Assembly: GCA_945957605.1 (NCBI GenBank)
Contig: CAMFLR010000001.1
Span: 434,001 to 498,000, forward strand
Source of the DNA: an uncultured Isosphaeraceae bacterium
Lineage (GTDB): Bacteria; Planctomycetota; Planctomycetia; Isosphaerales; Isosphaeraceae
Direction: 5' to 3'
Length of the DNA stretch: 64,000 nt
Below the pieces are notes generated by a model. That model worked only from the letters and a program-made list of their open reading frames with translations, did no database searches and was not told the DNA's origin. The position numbers were made by a program, and so were the translations under genes. The first letter of the stretch is position 1. Each line of letters opens with the position of its first letter. Below, in pieces: positions 18,299 through 26,938 of the stretch.

Positions 18299-20300
18299 CC
18301 TTCGCGGCCAGACCAGCGTTCAGCGTTTCGATGATCAGGTCGGTGTCATACACGCACCCGCCCCACGCACCGCCGCCGATTGCCTGAAGAGCGGCCCAGA
18401 GGCGCGTGTCGTCGGCGATTTCGGGATCGCGGGAAAGACCAGGATGCGGCGCACGTTCAGCAAGAGTCGCCGTACCCCACTCAACGCCTTTCTCGACGCC
18501 GCCCTCACCCACGAGATCAATTGACCCTTCGAGCTTGATGCGATCGACGACGATCCGCACAAGATCGCCATCGCGAAGACGGCCGATCGGTCCACCAGCC
18601 AATGCCTCGGGACCGACGTGGCCGATGCACGCGCCTGTGGAAACGCCTGAGAACCGCGCGTCGGTCACCACGGCAATGTGCTTGCCGAACGAAAGATGCT
18701 TGAGCGCCGACGTGATTTGGTAGATCTCCTCCATCCCTGCACCAATCGGTCCACGGCCGATTAGCACCAGCACATCACCCGGCTTCATCGGGTTTGGCCC
18801 GGTTCCCTTGATCGCTGCGATCGCATCCTTTTCACGGGTGAAAACCCGCGCGGGGCCGGTCTTGCGATAGACGTCGTCGGCATCAACAACCGACGGGTCG
18901 ATCGCCGTACTTTTGATGACCGAACCTTGAGGGGCGATGTTTCCCGTCGGGAACGTAACCGTGCTCGTGAGTCCGCGTTCGCTTGCGCGTTTGGGATTCA
19001 TGATCACATCATCGGGATTCACACTATCTTCAGTCTGCAGGCGTTCACGCAAAACGCGGCGTCGTTCCGACTTCTCCCAGGCGTCGAGTACGTCGCCAAC
19101 CTGTACGCCCGAAACGGTTAAGGCATCAAGATTCAAGAGATTGAGTGCGCGGAGATGGAGCATCACTTCGGGAACGCCGCCCGCGAGGAAAGCACGAACG
19201 GTCGGATGATAGTCGGGACCATTGGGCAAAACGCTGACGAGCCGCGGCACCTTGACGTTGATCGCGTGCCAGTCGCTCACAGTGGGACGCGGCAGACCGG
19301 CCGCGAAGGCAATCGCAGGGATGTGGAGCAGCAAGTTCGTCGAGCCGCCAAATGCCGCGTGCACGGCCATGGCGTTTTGAATCGATGCGGGCGTGAGGAT
19401 GTCTCGAATTGTCAGGCCGCGTTTCGATAGATCAACGAGCGCTCGAGCCGAACGATTTGCCAGATCAGTCCAAATTGGCTGCCCCGATGGCGCGAGCGCG
19501 GCATGCGGGACAGTAAGTCCCAGAGCTTCGGCCACAACTTGCGATGTTGCCGCGGTGCCGAGAAATTGGCAACCGCCGCCGGGGCTGGCACAGGCTCGAC
19601 AGCCGAGATCGGCAGCTTCCTGGAGCGTCAGTTCGCCATGAGTGTAGCGGGCGCCCATTGACTGAATCTTGCCCGCATCTTCGCCATCGGCGGGCGGAAG
19701 AGTCACGCCCCCGGGAACGATGACACCAGGCAGGCCGTGCGTGCCTGCGATCGCGAGCATCATCGCGGGCAGCCCCTTGTCGCAGGTCGCGATTCCCAGC
19801 ACGCCTTTGCGACGCGGGAGCGAACGAATCAGGCGACGAAAAACCACCGCCGCATCGTTGCGATACGGCAGGCTGTCCATCATGCCCGCGGTGCCTTGTG
19901 TACGGCCGTCACACGGATCTGACACCATTCCCGCGAACGGCGCGACCCCGAGTTTCTTCAACTCGATGGCAGCTTCCTTGACCAGCAGGCCGATTTCCCA
20001 GTGACCGGTGTGGAAGCCGAGTGCGATTGGTGAGCCGTCCTCGGCGCGCAGACCACCTTGCGTGCTGAGAATGAGGAATGGATCGCGATCGACTTCGCTC
20101 GGCGTCCAGCCCATACCGGCGTTTTGCGAAAGACCGAACAGATCGCCCGAAGGCCAGTCGCGCAGCATTTCGTCGGTGAGCGGGAGCGAGCCAACTGGAC
20201 CCGCTGCCTTGGTGGCGACGTTCAGAATGTTGGGATCGGCGGGAATGAGCGACTGGGCCACGGTCGACGGGCGGGCGGTAGACGAAGCGGCGTCGGACAT
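18288..20300 (-). CDS. yjhG: YjhG/YagF-type sugar-acid dehydratase (IlvD/Edd family)
   Basis: 670 residues, close to the YjhG/YagF subfamily (about 655), longer than IlvD. The subfamily N-terminus is recognisable ([15 protein letters not shown]). Three cysteines in Fe-S cluster positions are present: Cys130 ([11 protein letters not shown]), Cys173 (ATCDKGLPA, where Lys175 would be the modified metal-binding lysine) and Cys244 ([10 protein letters not shown]). [20 protein letters not shown] lies in the C-terminal domain. E. coli YjhG and YagF dehydrate D-xylonate to 2-keto-3-deoxy-D-xylonate, so a pentonate or related sugar acid is the likely substrate here. ATG 20300 follows AGGAAGAG. It is flanked by two PSCyt1/DUF1501 pairs, suggesting a sugar-degradation neighbourhood. 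Confidence 0.88.
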   Translation of the reverse strand: MSDAASSTARPSTVAQSLIPADPNILNVATKAAGPVGSLPLTDEMLRDWPSGDLFGLSQNAGMGWTPSEVDRDPFLILSTQGGLRAEDGSPIALGFHTGHWEIGLLVKEAAIELKKLGVAPFAGMVSDPCDGRTQGTAGMMDSLPYRNDAAVVFRRLIRSLPRRKGVLGIATCDKGLPAMMLAIAGTHGLPGVIVPGGVTLPPADGEDAGKIQSMGARYTHGELTLQEAADLGCRACASPGGGCQFLGTAATSQVVAEALGLTVPHAALAPSGQPIWTDLANRSARALVDLSKRGLTIRDILTPASIQNAMAVHAAFGGSTNLLLHIPAIAFAAGLPRPTVSDWHAINVKVPRLVSVLPNGPDYHPTVRAFLAGGVPEVMLHLRALNLLNLDALTVSGVQVGDVLDAWEKSERRRVLRERLQTEDSVNPDDVIMNPKRASERGLTSTVTFPTGNIAPQGSVIKSTAIDPSVVDADDVYRKTGPARVFTREKDAIAAIKGTGPNPMKPGDVLVLIGRGPIGAGMEEIYQITSALKHLSFGKHIAVVTDARFSGVSTGACIGHVGPEALAGGPIGRLRDGDLVRIVVDRIKLEGSIDLVGEGGVEKGVEWGTATLAERAPHPGLSRDPEIADDTRLWAALQAIGGGAWGGCVYDTDLIIETLNAGLAAKATR

Positions 20301-20608
20301 CGGGTCGGTTCTCTTCCTGGGGCATGCAAATCGCGCGGGAAAGGCGACGGACTCTGCCCAGATCAGACCAACTCACGACATCCGACGCAAGGCCGTCGCC
20401 CTCGAAGGGCGAGGCTTCACGTCTCGGAATTGAGCTAAATTGGGTGGCCCGGGTTCTTGAACCCGGACGGCGCAGCCGCAAGAGCCTCTGGCTCAAAGGT
20501 CAACCGATGTCGCCGAGACGTTTCTCTTGCCGCTGCGCGGCCCCGGATCAAGATCCGGGGGCACCCGATTGTTATTGTTGTGAATGTGATTAATTCTGAA
20601 TCCAGTCG
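20301..20608. other. Intergenic region between DUF1501 and dehydratase genes
   Basis: 308 bp without a gene. It serves as the 5' region of the dehydratase gene (minus strand) and the 3' region of the DUF1501 gene. It holds the palindromic element at 20442-20566 and a small GCCCT-CGA-AGGGC hairpin near 20398. I see no convincing promoter hexamers. Confidence 0.6.
20442..20566. repeat. Intergenic inverted-repeat element with GGGTG...CACCC ends (copy 2)
   Basis: 125-bp element. The left arm (20442-20484) and right arm (20524-20566), both 43 nt, are near inverted copies of each other, about 36 of 43 matching by eye. Each arm contains its own tight hairpin: CCGGGTTC-TT-GAACCCGG on the left and CCCCGGATC-AA-GATCCGGGG on the right. 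Arms end in GCAAGAG/CTCTTGC. The centre is 39 nt. It is a palindrome of palindromes, the form of BIME/MITE-type repeats. It lies 43 nt past the DUF1501 stop in transcript direction, so it may also protect or terminate that mRNA. Confidence 0.65.
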
Positions 20609-21949
20609 TTAGATCCGAACCAACTCCTTCACAGCCCTGCCGCCATCGACGAGGCGGATCGGCCGGCCATCGGGGGTCTCAAACTGATAGTTCGGGTCGA
20701 TGCCGATGGCCGAGTAGAGGGTCGCGGCGAGGTCGGCGGGGGTAATCGGGCGGTCAATCGGCGAGTCGCCCTTGGGATCGGTCCGGCCGATCACTGCGCC
20801 GGCCGGCATTCCCGCACCGGCGAGCAAGGCGAAATTCGCGCGGCCGTGGTGGTCGCGTCCCGCATTTGCGTTGATCTTGGGAGTGCGGCCGAACTCGCCC
20901 ATCATGATGATCAGCGTGTCGTTCAACTTGCCACGCTCGGCGAGGTCGGTAATCAGGGCCGACAGCCCCTGGTCGAGCGAGGGCACCAGCGTGTTCTTCA
21001 GCGTCGGGAAGTTTTGCGCGTGCGTGTCCCAGCCGAGTTGACCCTGGCCACGATCGTTCACCGTGACGAACGAAACGCCCGCGTCAACGAGCCGACGCGC
21101 GAGTAGCAGCGTCTGTCCCACCGCGTTTCGGCCGTATTTTTCGCGAAGAGCGGCTGGCTCGTCAGTCATCTTGAACGCCTGCTGAGCAGCGCTCGAGGTG
21201 AGCAGGTCGTACGCTTTATCGGTGAACTGATCGCGTGTTGACGTGAGAGGCGTGGGGGCGACGTCATGCGCGAAACCGTCGAGCGTGCGGACCATCTCGC
21301 GGCGACGCTTGAGGCGTGCCAGGGTGAGCGAGTCGGGAGGAGTGAGGTCGCGCACTCGGAAACCCTCGGCGTTAGGGTCGCCGCCGACGGTGAAAGGGTC
21401 GAACGCAGGGGTGAGGTATCCGCTCGATGAGGCGAAGGGAGCTTCAGGGGCCGAGACGTAAGGAGGCATCGCGCCACGGCTCGCTTCAAGCAACTTGGCG
21501 ACGACGCTGCCGTAGTCGGGGTAGAGAATGGCCGGGGTGGGGCGGTAGCCGGTCATCAGGTGCTGGGCGGCACGCTGGTGTTCGGCCTCGGGCGAGGTGA
21601 CGCTTCGAATCAGCGTTACCTTGTCCATCACCTTCGCCATCTTGGGGAAGAGCTCGCTGATTTTCAGCCCCGGTACCGACGTGTCGATCGGCTTGAATTC
21701 GCCGCGAATGTCGGGCGTGGCATCCGGCTTGGGGTCGAACGTGTCGATGTGCGACGGTCCGCCCGCCAGCCAGATCATGATGCAGCTTTTCACCTTCGCC
21801 GGCTTCACGCCACCAGCGCCGGCGGCGTAAGCTCGCAGGCGAAACAGGTCTGCCAGACCGAGCCCGACCGAGCTGGTAAGGCCCAGTTGCAGCAAAGCCC
21901 GCCGGTTGGTGCGAAAATCGGTGCCGACGGAGAGATTCGAGCGTGTCAT
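20609..21949 (-). CDS. DUF1501 protein, Tat-exported
   Basis: 446 residues from ATG 21949, with GGAG 7 nt upstream; an upstream in-frame extension to 22108 would have an atypical basic sequence and is rejected. Tat-like signal TNRRALLQLGLTSSVGLGLA. DUF1501 motifs: IMIWLAGGPSHIDTFDPKPD, LIRSVTSPEAEHQRA, SFVTVNDRGQGQLGWDTH, GEFGRTPKINANAGRDHHGR. It is probably a periplasmic hydrolase-like protein related to sulfatases; activity is not proven for the family. It is the second gene of a pair with the PSCyt-type gene 43 nt upstream. The domain order (metal-site-like Asp/His in GRDHH) is the same as in the other three DUF1501 proteins here. Confidence 0.92.
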   Translation of the reverse strand: MTRSNLSVGTDFRTNRRALLQLGLTSSVGLGLADLFRLRAYAAGAGGVKPAKVKSCIMIWLAGGPSHIDTFDPKPDATPDIRGEFKPIDTSVPGLKISELFPKMAKVMDKVTLIRSVTSPEAEHQRAAQHLMTGYRPTPAILYPDYGSVVAKLLEASRGAMPPYVSAPEAPFASSSGYLTPAFDPFTVGGDPNAEGFRVRDLTPPDSLTLARLKRRREMVRTLDGFAHDVAPTPLTSTRDQFTDKAYDLLTSSAAQQAFKMTDEPAALREKYGRNAVGQTLLLARRLVDAGVSFVTVNDRGQGQLGWDTHAQNFPTLKNTLVPSLDQGLSALITDLAERGKLNDTLIIMMGEFGRTPKINANAGRDHHGRANFALLAGAGMPAGAVIGRTDPKGDSPIDRPITPADLAATLYSAIGIDPNYQFETPDGRPIRLVDGGRAVKELVRI

Positions 21950-21992
21950 CGCGGTTCTCCGATCGTGGACGTGAAGGTGAAGGGAAAAAATA

Positions 21993-24512
21993 TCAATGAT
22001 TGAACGCAAACTCACGCGAGTTGAGCAAGGCCCAGAACAGGTCTTCCGCGACCTCGCGTAGTTGCGGAGCATCCTTGAGTTCGCTCGTCCAGCGCGAGAG
22101 TTCTTCACTCGTCGGCGGGCGGCAGAGCGTGCGGAAATACAGGTTTTCGACGATCTCTTCGGGCGAAGGTGCGGGCTTCTGGTCGATCAGATTGGCAAGG
22201 TAGCCGTTCAGGTTAGCCACCTTATCCTCAACGACGTTGCCGCCAATGACGAGCAGGGCCTGCCGGAGGCTGAGCGAAGGTGTTTGCACGGTCGCACAAC
22301 CGTTTTGTCGCGAGCAGCGTCCGAAGGCTTCGAGAATCGTGTTGGGCGTCGCGGGATCGGTGATTTCAATCGCACGGGTGCCCGGGGGACGATCGCGGAA
22401 GCGATTGACGACATCAGTCACCTGCGCGAGCGCATCGGCCATTTGATGCGCCGTCAAGGGGCGAGGAATCTGGTGCGAGAAGAAACGTTGGTCGCTCGCG
22501 TTTTCAGGAACTGTCGATGACGACAATCCGTACGCTTCGGACAGCACGATCGTCTTGATCAGCTTCCGTAAATCAAATTTGTTGTCGACAAACGACTTCG
22601 CAAGCGCGTCGAGAAGTTCGGGGTGAACCGGCGGATTCGAGGCAGAGAGATCATCGGCAGGTTCGACGATCCCCTTGCCGAAGAACTGCGCCCAGACCCA
22701 GTTGCTCATGGCGCGGGCAAAGTACGGGTTTTTCGACGAGGTGATCCAATCGGCCAGCGGCTTGCGCGGATCTTCGTTGTCCGCTACCTTGATCGGCTGG
22801 TGGGTCAGCAGCTTTGGCTCAGCCGGCTTATGCGTACGCATATGTTCGAGCGATCCCTTGGGATTCACGCTCACACGTGCCCGCATCATCATCGCGTTGC
22901 CGGGACCGGGTTCGCCCCTGCCAACTTTTGCAAACGCGGCGGCCAGGCCGAAGTAATCGTCCTGCGTCCAGACGTCGAACGGGTGATCGTGGCATTGTGC
23001 ACAACGCATCCGGAGACCGAGGAACCGCTGCGCCGTTTTTTCGGCTTGAATCTTGGGATCGATGCCGTCGAGTGCATAATTCGCGGCGGCATCTTCCTTA
23101 CGGCTGGGATCGCCGAGCGATGTCAGGAGGGTGTAGACGACCTTGTCCCACGGCGTGTTTTCCGTGAGCCTCGCCGCGACCCAGCTTTGATAGAGTGGCG
23201 CAGAACCAGTGAACTCGGGCCGGGCTGACGTGATCTCGAGCATATCGCCAAACTTGATCTGCCAGAACCGAACGAAGTCGCGCTCCTTGAGCAGTTGGTC
23301 GATCAGCTTCGCGCGCTTCTCAGGATCTTTATCGCCGAGGAACGCACGCACGTTTTCAGGGCTCGGCTGCTGGCCGGTGAGGTCGAGCGTCACTCGGCGA
23401 ATGAAACCCGCATCTGACACTGGCGGGCTGGGAGGAATTTTCAGCGAGGCGAGTCGTTTGAACAACTCATCATCGATGAAATTCGCCCGCTTTCGTGACG
23501 CGAAGTCGTACTTCAGGTCGGGATTGATCGGCGTGCCGATGCGCCTCGCGATAACATGCGACCCATACCGCACGACCACATCAGTCTCGGCGCGACGGAG
23601 TAAAACTGCCTTCCCTTGGCCCGAAATCGACACGGCAGAGTCGTCGTTCACCTTGTAAATCGCTTGTCGCGTGACGTCGCGTTCGGAGCCGTTTTCAAAC
23701 TTCGCGAGCACGCGAAGCTGCACTGGGCCAGGTTCGCGAAGTGTCGCGTCGGCCGGTTCGACACGCAGCCCAACCATCGAGCCGAGGGCTTTGCCACGCA
23801 ATTCCGGAGCACCAGCACGAATCCAGGTGATCAGGTTTTCGTATTCGGGTGATCCAACGAGAATCCGCTGGCCGCCAGCGTGCGGGACGCGGCCTGTCGC
23901 TTTTTGAATCAGCAGGCTTGCGTCGGGGTTGAAGCGATCGAGCCGGCGGCCTCCGTCGGCCCGTGTGATTGCGCCATAATCGCTTGCCGGATCATATCCA
24001 AAGAGCGAGAGGTGAAAACCATTTTGCCCATCGGCTCGTCCGTGGCAGCCGCCGGTGTTGCAGCCGGCGCGGGTGAGAAGCGGGACGATGTCGTCGGCCA
24101 CGTTCCAGGGACGTTCGCGCGTTTCAGGGACCGTTACCGCGACTTCAGTTGTGGAACCGCCAAGCGTTGCCTTGATCGATGCCTTGCCGGTGCTCACCGG
24201 CCGGATGTATCCGCCATCGACCGTGACGATTCCCTTGGGCTCAACGCTCCAGGCGATCTTCGACGTCACGTCGGGACCAGTTTTTTCTTCGGGCTTGTGA
24301 CTGACGCCGATCAGTTGCGTACCGAAATCGCCGGGAACGAACGCCACTTCGGCCGGCGACACCGTCAGTACTTCCTGAACGACCGGCGGAGACGCCTTGA
24401 CCGACTCAACCGCCGGTGGCGGCACGCTTAGAGGCTCGGCCTGCTTGCCGCAGCCGACGAATCCGCAGCATAGGGCAACCCAGACGCAGCCGTCTCGAAG
24501 ACGATACGACAT
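21993..24512 (-). CDS. DUF1549/DUF1553 protein with bacterial Ig-like (BIG2) domain, probable lipoprotein
   Basis: 839 residues. The N-terminus has a lipobox-like GFVGCGKQ at Cys21, so a lipoprotein is likely, unlike its paralogues in the window. Residues about 45-130 form a BIG2-like Ig domain (VSPAEVAFVPGDFGTQ ... VDGGYIRPVSTGKASIKA). A haem-like motif CNTGGCH follows near 153, differing from the C-x-x-C-H spacing by one residue. After a further Ig-like segment (GPVQLRVLAKFENGSERDVT) come DUF1549 (CAQCHDHPFDVWTQDDYF) and DUF1553 (SNWVWAQFFGKGIVEP, SEAYGLSS). ATG 24512 has AAGGGGG upstream. It is paired with the DUF1501 gene downstream. Confidence 0.92.
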   Translation of the reverse strand: MSYRLRDGCVWVALCCGFVGCGKQAEPLSVPPPAVESVKASPPVVQEVLTVSPAEVAFVPGDFGTQLIGVSHKPEEKTGPDVTSKIAWSVEPKGIVTVDGGYIRPVSTGKASIKATLGGSTTEVAVTVPETRERPWNVADDIVPLLTRAGCNTGGCHGRADGQNGFHLSLFGYDPASDYGAITRADGGRRLDRFNPDASLLIQKATGRVPHAGGQRILVGSPEYENLITWIRAGAPELRGKALGSMVGLRVEPADATLREPGPVQLRVLAKFENGSERDVTRQAIYKVNDDSAVSISGQGKAVLLRRAETDVVVRYGSHVIARRIGTPINPDLKYDFASRKRANFIDDELFKRLASLKIPPSPPVSDAGFIRRVTLDLTGQQPSPENVRAFLGDKDPEKRAKLIDQLLKERDFVRFWQIKFGDMLEITSARPEFTGSAPLYQSWVAARLTENTPWDKVVYTLLTSLGDPSRKEDAAANYALDGIDPKIQAEKTAQRFLGLRMRCAQCHDHPFDVWTQDDYFGLAAAFAKVGRGEPGPGNAMMMRARVSVNPKGSLEHMRTHKPAEPKLLTHQPIKVADNEDPRKPLADWITSSKNPYFARAMSNWVWAQFFGKGIVEPADDLSASNPPVHPELLDALAKSFVDNKFDLRKLIKTIVLSEAYGLSSSTVPENASDQRFFSHQIPRPLTAHQMADALAQVTDVVNRFRDRPPGTRAIEITDPATPNTILEAFGRCSRQNGCATVQTPSLSLRQALLVIGGNVVEDKVANLNGYLANLIDQKPAPSPEEIVENLYFRTLCRPPTSEELSRWTSELKDAPQLREVAEDLFWALLNSREFAFNH

Positions 24513-24652
24513 GTGCGGAACCCCCTTCGACGTGGGCGCGTGAAATGACGAATGTCATTGGGTTCAATCCTAAATTACTCGGAGATGATTGGCAAGAGGC
24601 TGAATCCGCATTTTTTCAAGTTTATCTTCGGCTCAATTCCAAGACCGATTTC

Positions 24653-24681
24653 TTGACAGCCGCCGCCGTCTGGGATTTAAT
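24653..24681 (+). promoter_or_regulatory. Strong sigma70-type promoter of the GbsR/MarR-like regulator
   Basis: -35 TTGACA (24653-24658, perfect), 17-bp spacer, -10 TTTAAT (24676-24681, 5 of 6). Initiation near 24688 gives a leader of about 34 nt before the GTG at 24722. It is the best promoter in the window and lies inside what would otherwise be read as an N-terminal coding extension. Confidence 0.72.
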
Positions 24682-24698
24682 TTCTGTTAGGACAGAAA
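24681..24698. promoter_or_regulatory. 18-bp palindromic operator overlapping the regulator promoter
   Basis: TTTCTGT-TAGG-ACAGAAA, perfect 7-bp arms with a 4-nt centre. It runs from the last base of the -10 hexamer across the predicted start site, a position where a bound protein would block initiation. Autorepression by the encoded winged-helix regulator is the simple reading. I found no second full copy of the palindrome in the intergenic regions of this window. Confidence 0.65.
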
Positions 24699-24721
24699 GA
24701 ACCGATAGGGCGGTCTTAACT

Positions 24722-25306
24722 GTGATTCTTACTCCGGCAGCGAAAAAATTCGTTCTTCATTGGGGTGAGATGGGCCAGGCGTGGGGTATCAACCGCACGA
24801 TGGCGCAGGTTCACGCGCTTCTGTTCGTCACGCCCGACGCGCTTGATGCCGAAGAGATTAGCCAGTTACTCGACGTGAGCCGGTCGAACGTGTCGACGAG
24901 TTTGCGCGAGCTGATCACCTGGGGCGTGGTGCGACGGGTTCATATTATTGGCGACCGTCGCGATCGATTCGAAGCGCTCAAGGATGTGATGGAAACGTTC
25001 CGCGTGATCATGGCGGAGCGGAAACGCAGAGAGATGGACCCGACAATCGCGCTACTTGAACATTGCGTGGTCGAGGCGAAATCAGGCGGGCCGGCCGAGC
25101 AGTACACGCGCGAGCAGCTTGAAAAGATGCTCGAATTCGTGCGCATGGTGACGCTTTGGTATGGGCATATTGATCAGCTTTCGACTCCTGCGCTCGAACG
25201 TTTGTTCCGCAATGGCTCGCGGCTGGTGAAGCTTTTCGGCTGGGGCAAGGCTCTTGCCGAGCGAGAAGGCGAGAACAAGGACGAAGCCGAGACGACGGCC
25301 AAGTGA
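24722..25306 (+). CDS. GbsR/MarR-family transcriptional regulator
   Basis: 194 residues from GTG 24722. This start is chosen because a near-consensus promoter lies at 24653-24681, AGGG lies 11 nt upstream, and the protein then begins where GbsR-type proteins do, just before FVLHWGEMGQAWGINRTMAQ. A longer frame from ATG 24545 would include the promoter as codons. The winged helix-turn-helix is seen in LDAEEISQLLDVSRSNVSTSLREL and GVVRRVHIIGDRRDRF. The C-terminal half is helical with coiled-coil character and would dimerise. GbsR relatives repress osmolyte or metabolic genes; targets here are unknown. It is convergent with the five-gene operon (36 bp apart) and divergent from the DUF1549 gene. 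Confidence 0.85.
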   Translation: MILTPAAKKFVLHWGEMGQAWGINRTMAQVHALLFVTPDALDAEEISQLLDVSRSNVSTSLRELITWGVVRRVHIIGDRRDRFEALKDVMETFRVIMAERKRREMDPTIALLEHCVVEAKSGGPAEQYTREQLEKMLEFVRMVTLWYGHIDQLSTPALERLFRNGSRLVKLFGWGKALAEREGENKDEAETTAK

Positions 25307-25342
25307 TCGCGGGTTCGTAAGCGATAGCCTTTCGTCCATCAC

Positions 25343-26938
25343 TTAGAACGGAGTCGCGGGCGCTTCCGTTGTTGCAGCGGGCTGCGCTGGTTCGGGTGCG
25401 GGAGCCGCTGGTTTGGCGGCGGGGGCTGCTTTTTTGGCGGCGGCTTTTGCCTTCTTGGCGGCTGCTGCTGCATTTGCCGCGTCGCGTTCCTTGGCTCGTT
25501 CGACCGCATCCTTGTAGGCGTGGAAGATTTCGTCATCCATGTATCGGGTGATCATCGACTTCGTGTCGGCGATTTGAGAACGCACGTTTTTGGTCAACAC
25601 GATTGTTTTCAGCTTCGCTTCCTGAGCCGTGGCGCCGCCCTCGATCGCTTCCAGGCGCTTGATATAAACGTCGCGCGGGGTGAGCTTGTTGAACTCAGCA
25701 AGCACCTCGGCAACGCCGTTCCAGTCGTCGCCCTGCTCGCGCGCTTTCATCCGACGTTCCAGCCGCGAGCGAATGGCAACGATGTCGAGTATCGCGTCCC
25801 GAAGCGCATCGAGCTGCGCGTGTACGGTAATTGCGTGCGGCTTCGGCTCGAAGGGGACAACCAACTCTTCGTCAAGCTCGCCGGGCATAACAGGTAAGTC
25901 GAACATCGGTTCGGCCTTGCCCGCGGTCAGGCGGAATATCACCAGTCCGTCGGCGAATCCAGGCGGAAGGTTCACGCGTCCTTCGCGGTCGGTTGTCGCA
26001 AGCTCGCGAAACACGCCGTCGGGAATCTGGCGATACGAGAGAACATAGCCAGCGGCGGGCGTTTTATCGGGAAGTTTGGTGAATCGGAAGCGTGTGGGCA
26101 TCGGAGCCGGTTTAACGCCGAGCGCGATGAGCTTGTTCTTGCGTGCAATGCGTTTTGTGAGCGGGTCGCGAACGCCGCGAATGAGCGAAGTTTCGACGAT
26201 GTCTCCCTCGTGCTTCGTGACGCGAAGATACGAGTAGAGAATCTTCTCGATGCTCAGCCGCGACCCGTCTTCGTTCAGAAACACGCGGATCGGCCGGAAA
26301 ATGGTGCCCGGCGGTGCGAGCGGATCGGTCCCCTGCCCTGACACAAACGAAGCGCCTTGCACGCGCAAGGGAACGATGTCGCCTTTTGGCTCGCCAATCT
26401 CGGCAGACGGAGCGAAAATCTGATTTGTCAAACGAAAGAGCTCACGCGCCAGATCGGCGCGATACGCGACCAATCGCTCGTGGTGCGAACCGAGCCAACC
26501 GGTTTCGACGTCGAGTTCGCGGGCGTGAAGTTCGATCGCCGAGCCGGCTGCGCGGCCCTGAATGATCCAGACCTTGTCGACGTCATTACCCAGCACGCGA
26601 AGGTCATCGGCTGAGAGATCTTCGAGTCGCGAGGCCGAAGCTGGGCCATCGCTATCGGCGATTTTGACATCCCAGACCGGGCCAATCATTCGCGCGGCGA
26701 GCATGCGCCACTCGTCAATAAGCTGTTCACGCGAGCGAGCGTCGATTCGTGCGGCGGGCTCGAACGAAACGAACGCACGAATCACGTACGGCTTCGACTC
26801 GATTGGAATCTGAGGCTTGGTCGCAACTTTTGGCTCCTCCGCGGGGCGCGCGGCTTTCTTGGCCTCCTGCGCGGAGACTGAGGTGAGCACGACGAGCAGT
26901 GCACAGGCCAGCGTTACCAGGGATCGTTGGGGAACCAC
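25343..26938 (-). CDS. Secreted protein of unknown function, last gene of the five-gene envelope operon
   Basis: 531 residues from GTG 26938, which has GGGAGG 7 nt upstream and opens directly on a signal peptide (LVTLACALLVVLTSVSA). A GTG at 26953 is also in frame. The mature part begins with charged linker KKAARPAEEPKVATKPQ, continues with a globular domain that I do not recognise, includes a short beta-rich segment (AGYVLSYRQIPDGVFRELATTDREGRVNLPPG, carboxypeptidase-regulatory-like in style), then helical sequence. It ends in a low-complexity Ala/Lys/Pro tail of about 55 residues. The gene overlaps the 3' end of the upstream gene by 25 nt, indicating translational coupling in the operon 35464-25343. 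Confidence 0.8.
   Translation of the reverse strand: MVPQRSLVTLACALLVVLTSVSAQEAKKAARPAEEPKVATKPQIPIESKPYVIRAFVSFEPAARIDARSREQLIDEWRMLAARMIGPVWDVKIADSDGPASASRLEDLSADDLRVLGNDVDKVWIIQGRAAGSAIELHARELDVETGWLGSHHERLVAYRADLARELFRLTNQIFAPSAEIGEPKGDIVPLRVQGASFVSGQGTDPLAPPGTIFRPIRVFLNEDGSRLSIEKILYSYLRVTKHEGDIVETSLIRGVRDPLTKRIARKNKLIALGVKPAPMPTRFRFTKLPDKTPAAGYVLSYRQIPDGVFRELATTDREGRVNLPPGFADGLVIFRLTAGKAEPMFDLPVMPGELDEELVVPFEPKPHAITVHAQLDALRDAILDIVAIRSRLERRMKAREQGDDWNGVAEVLAEFNKLTPRDVYIKRLEAIEGGATAQEAKLKTIVLTKNVRSQIADTKSMITRYMDDEIFHAYKDAVERAKERDAANAAAAAKKAKAAAKKAAPAAKPAAPAPEPAQPAATTEAPATPF

Noticed and set aside
24545-24721. Extended N-terminus of the GbsR/MarR-like regulator
   Set aside because: The stretch contains a near-consensus promoter and a perfect palindrome, is AT-rich, and lies before the usual family start.
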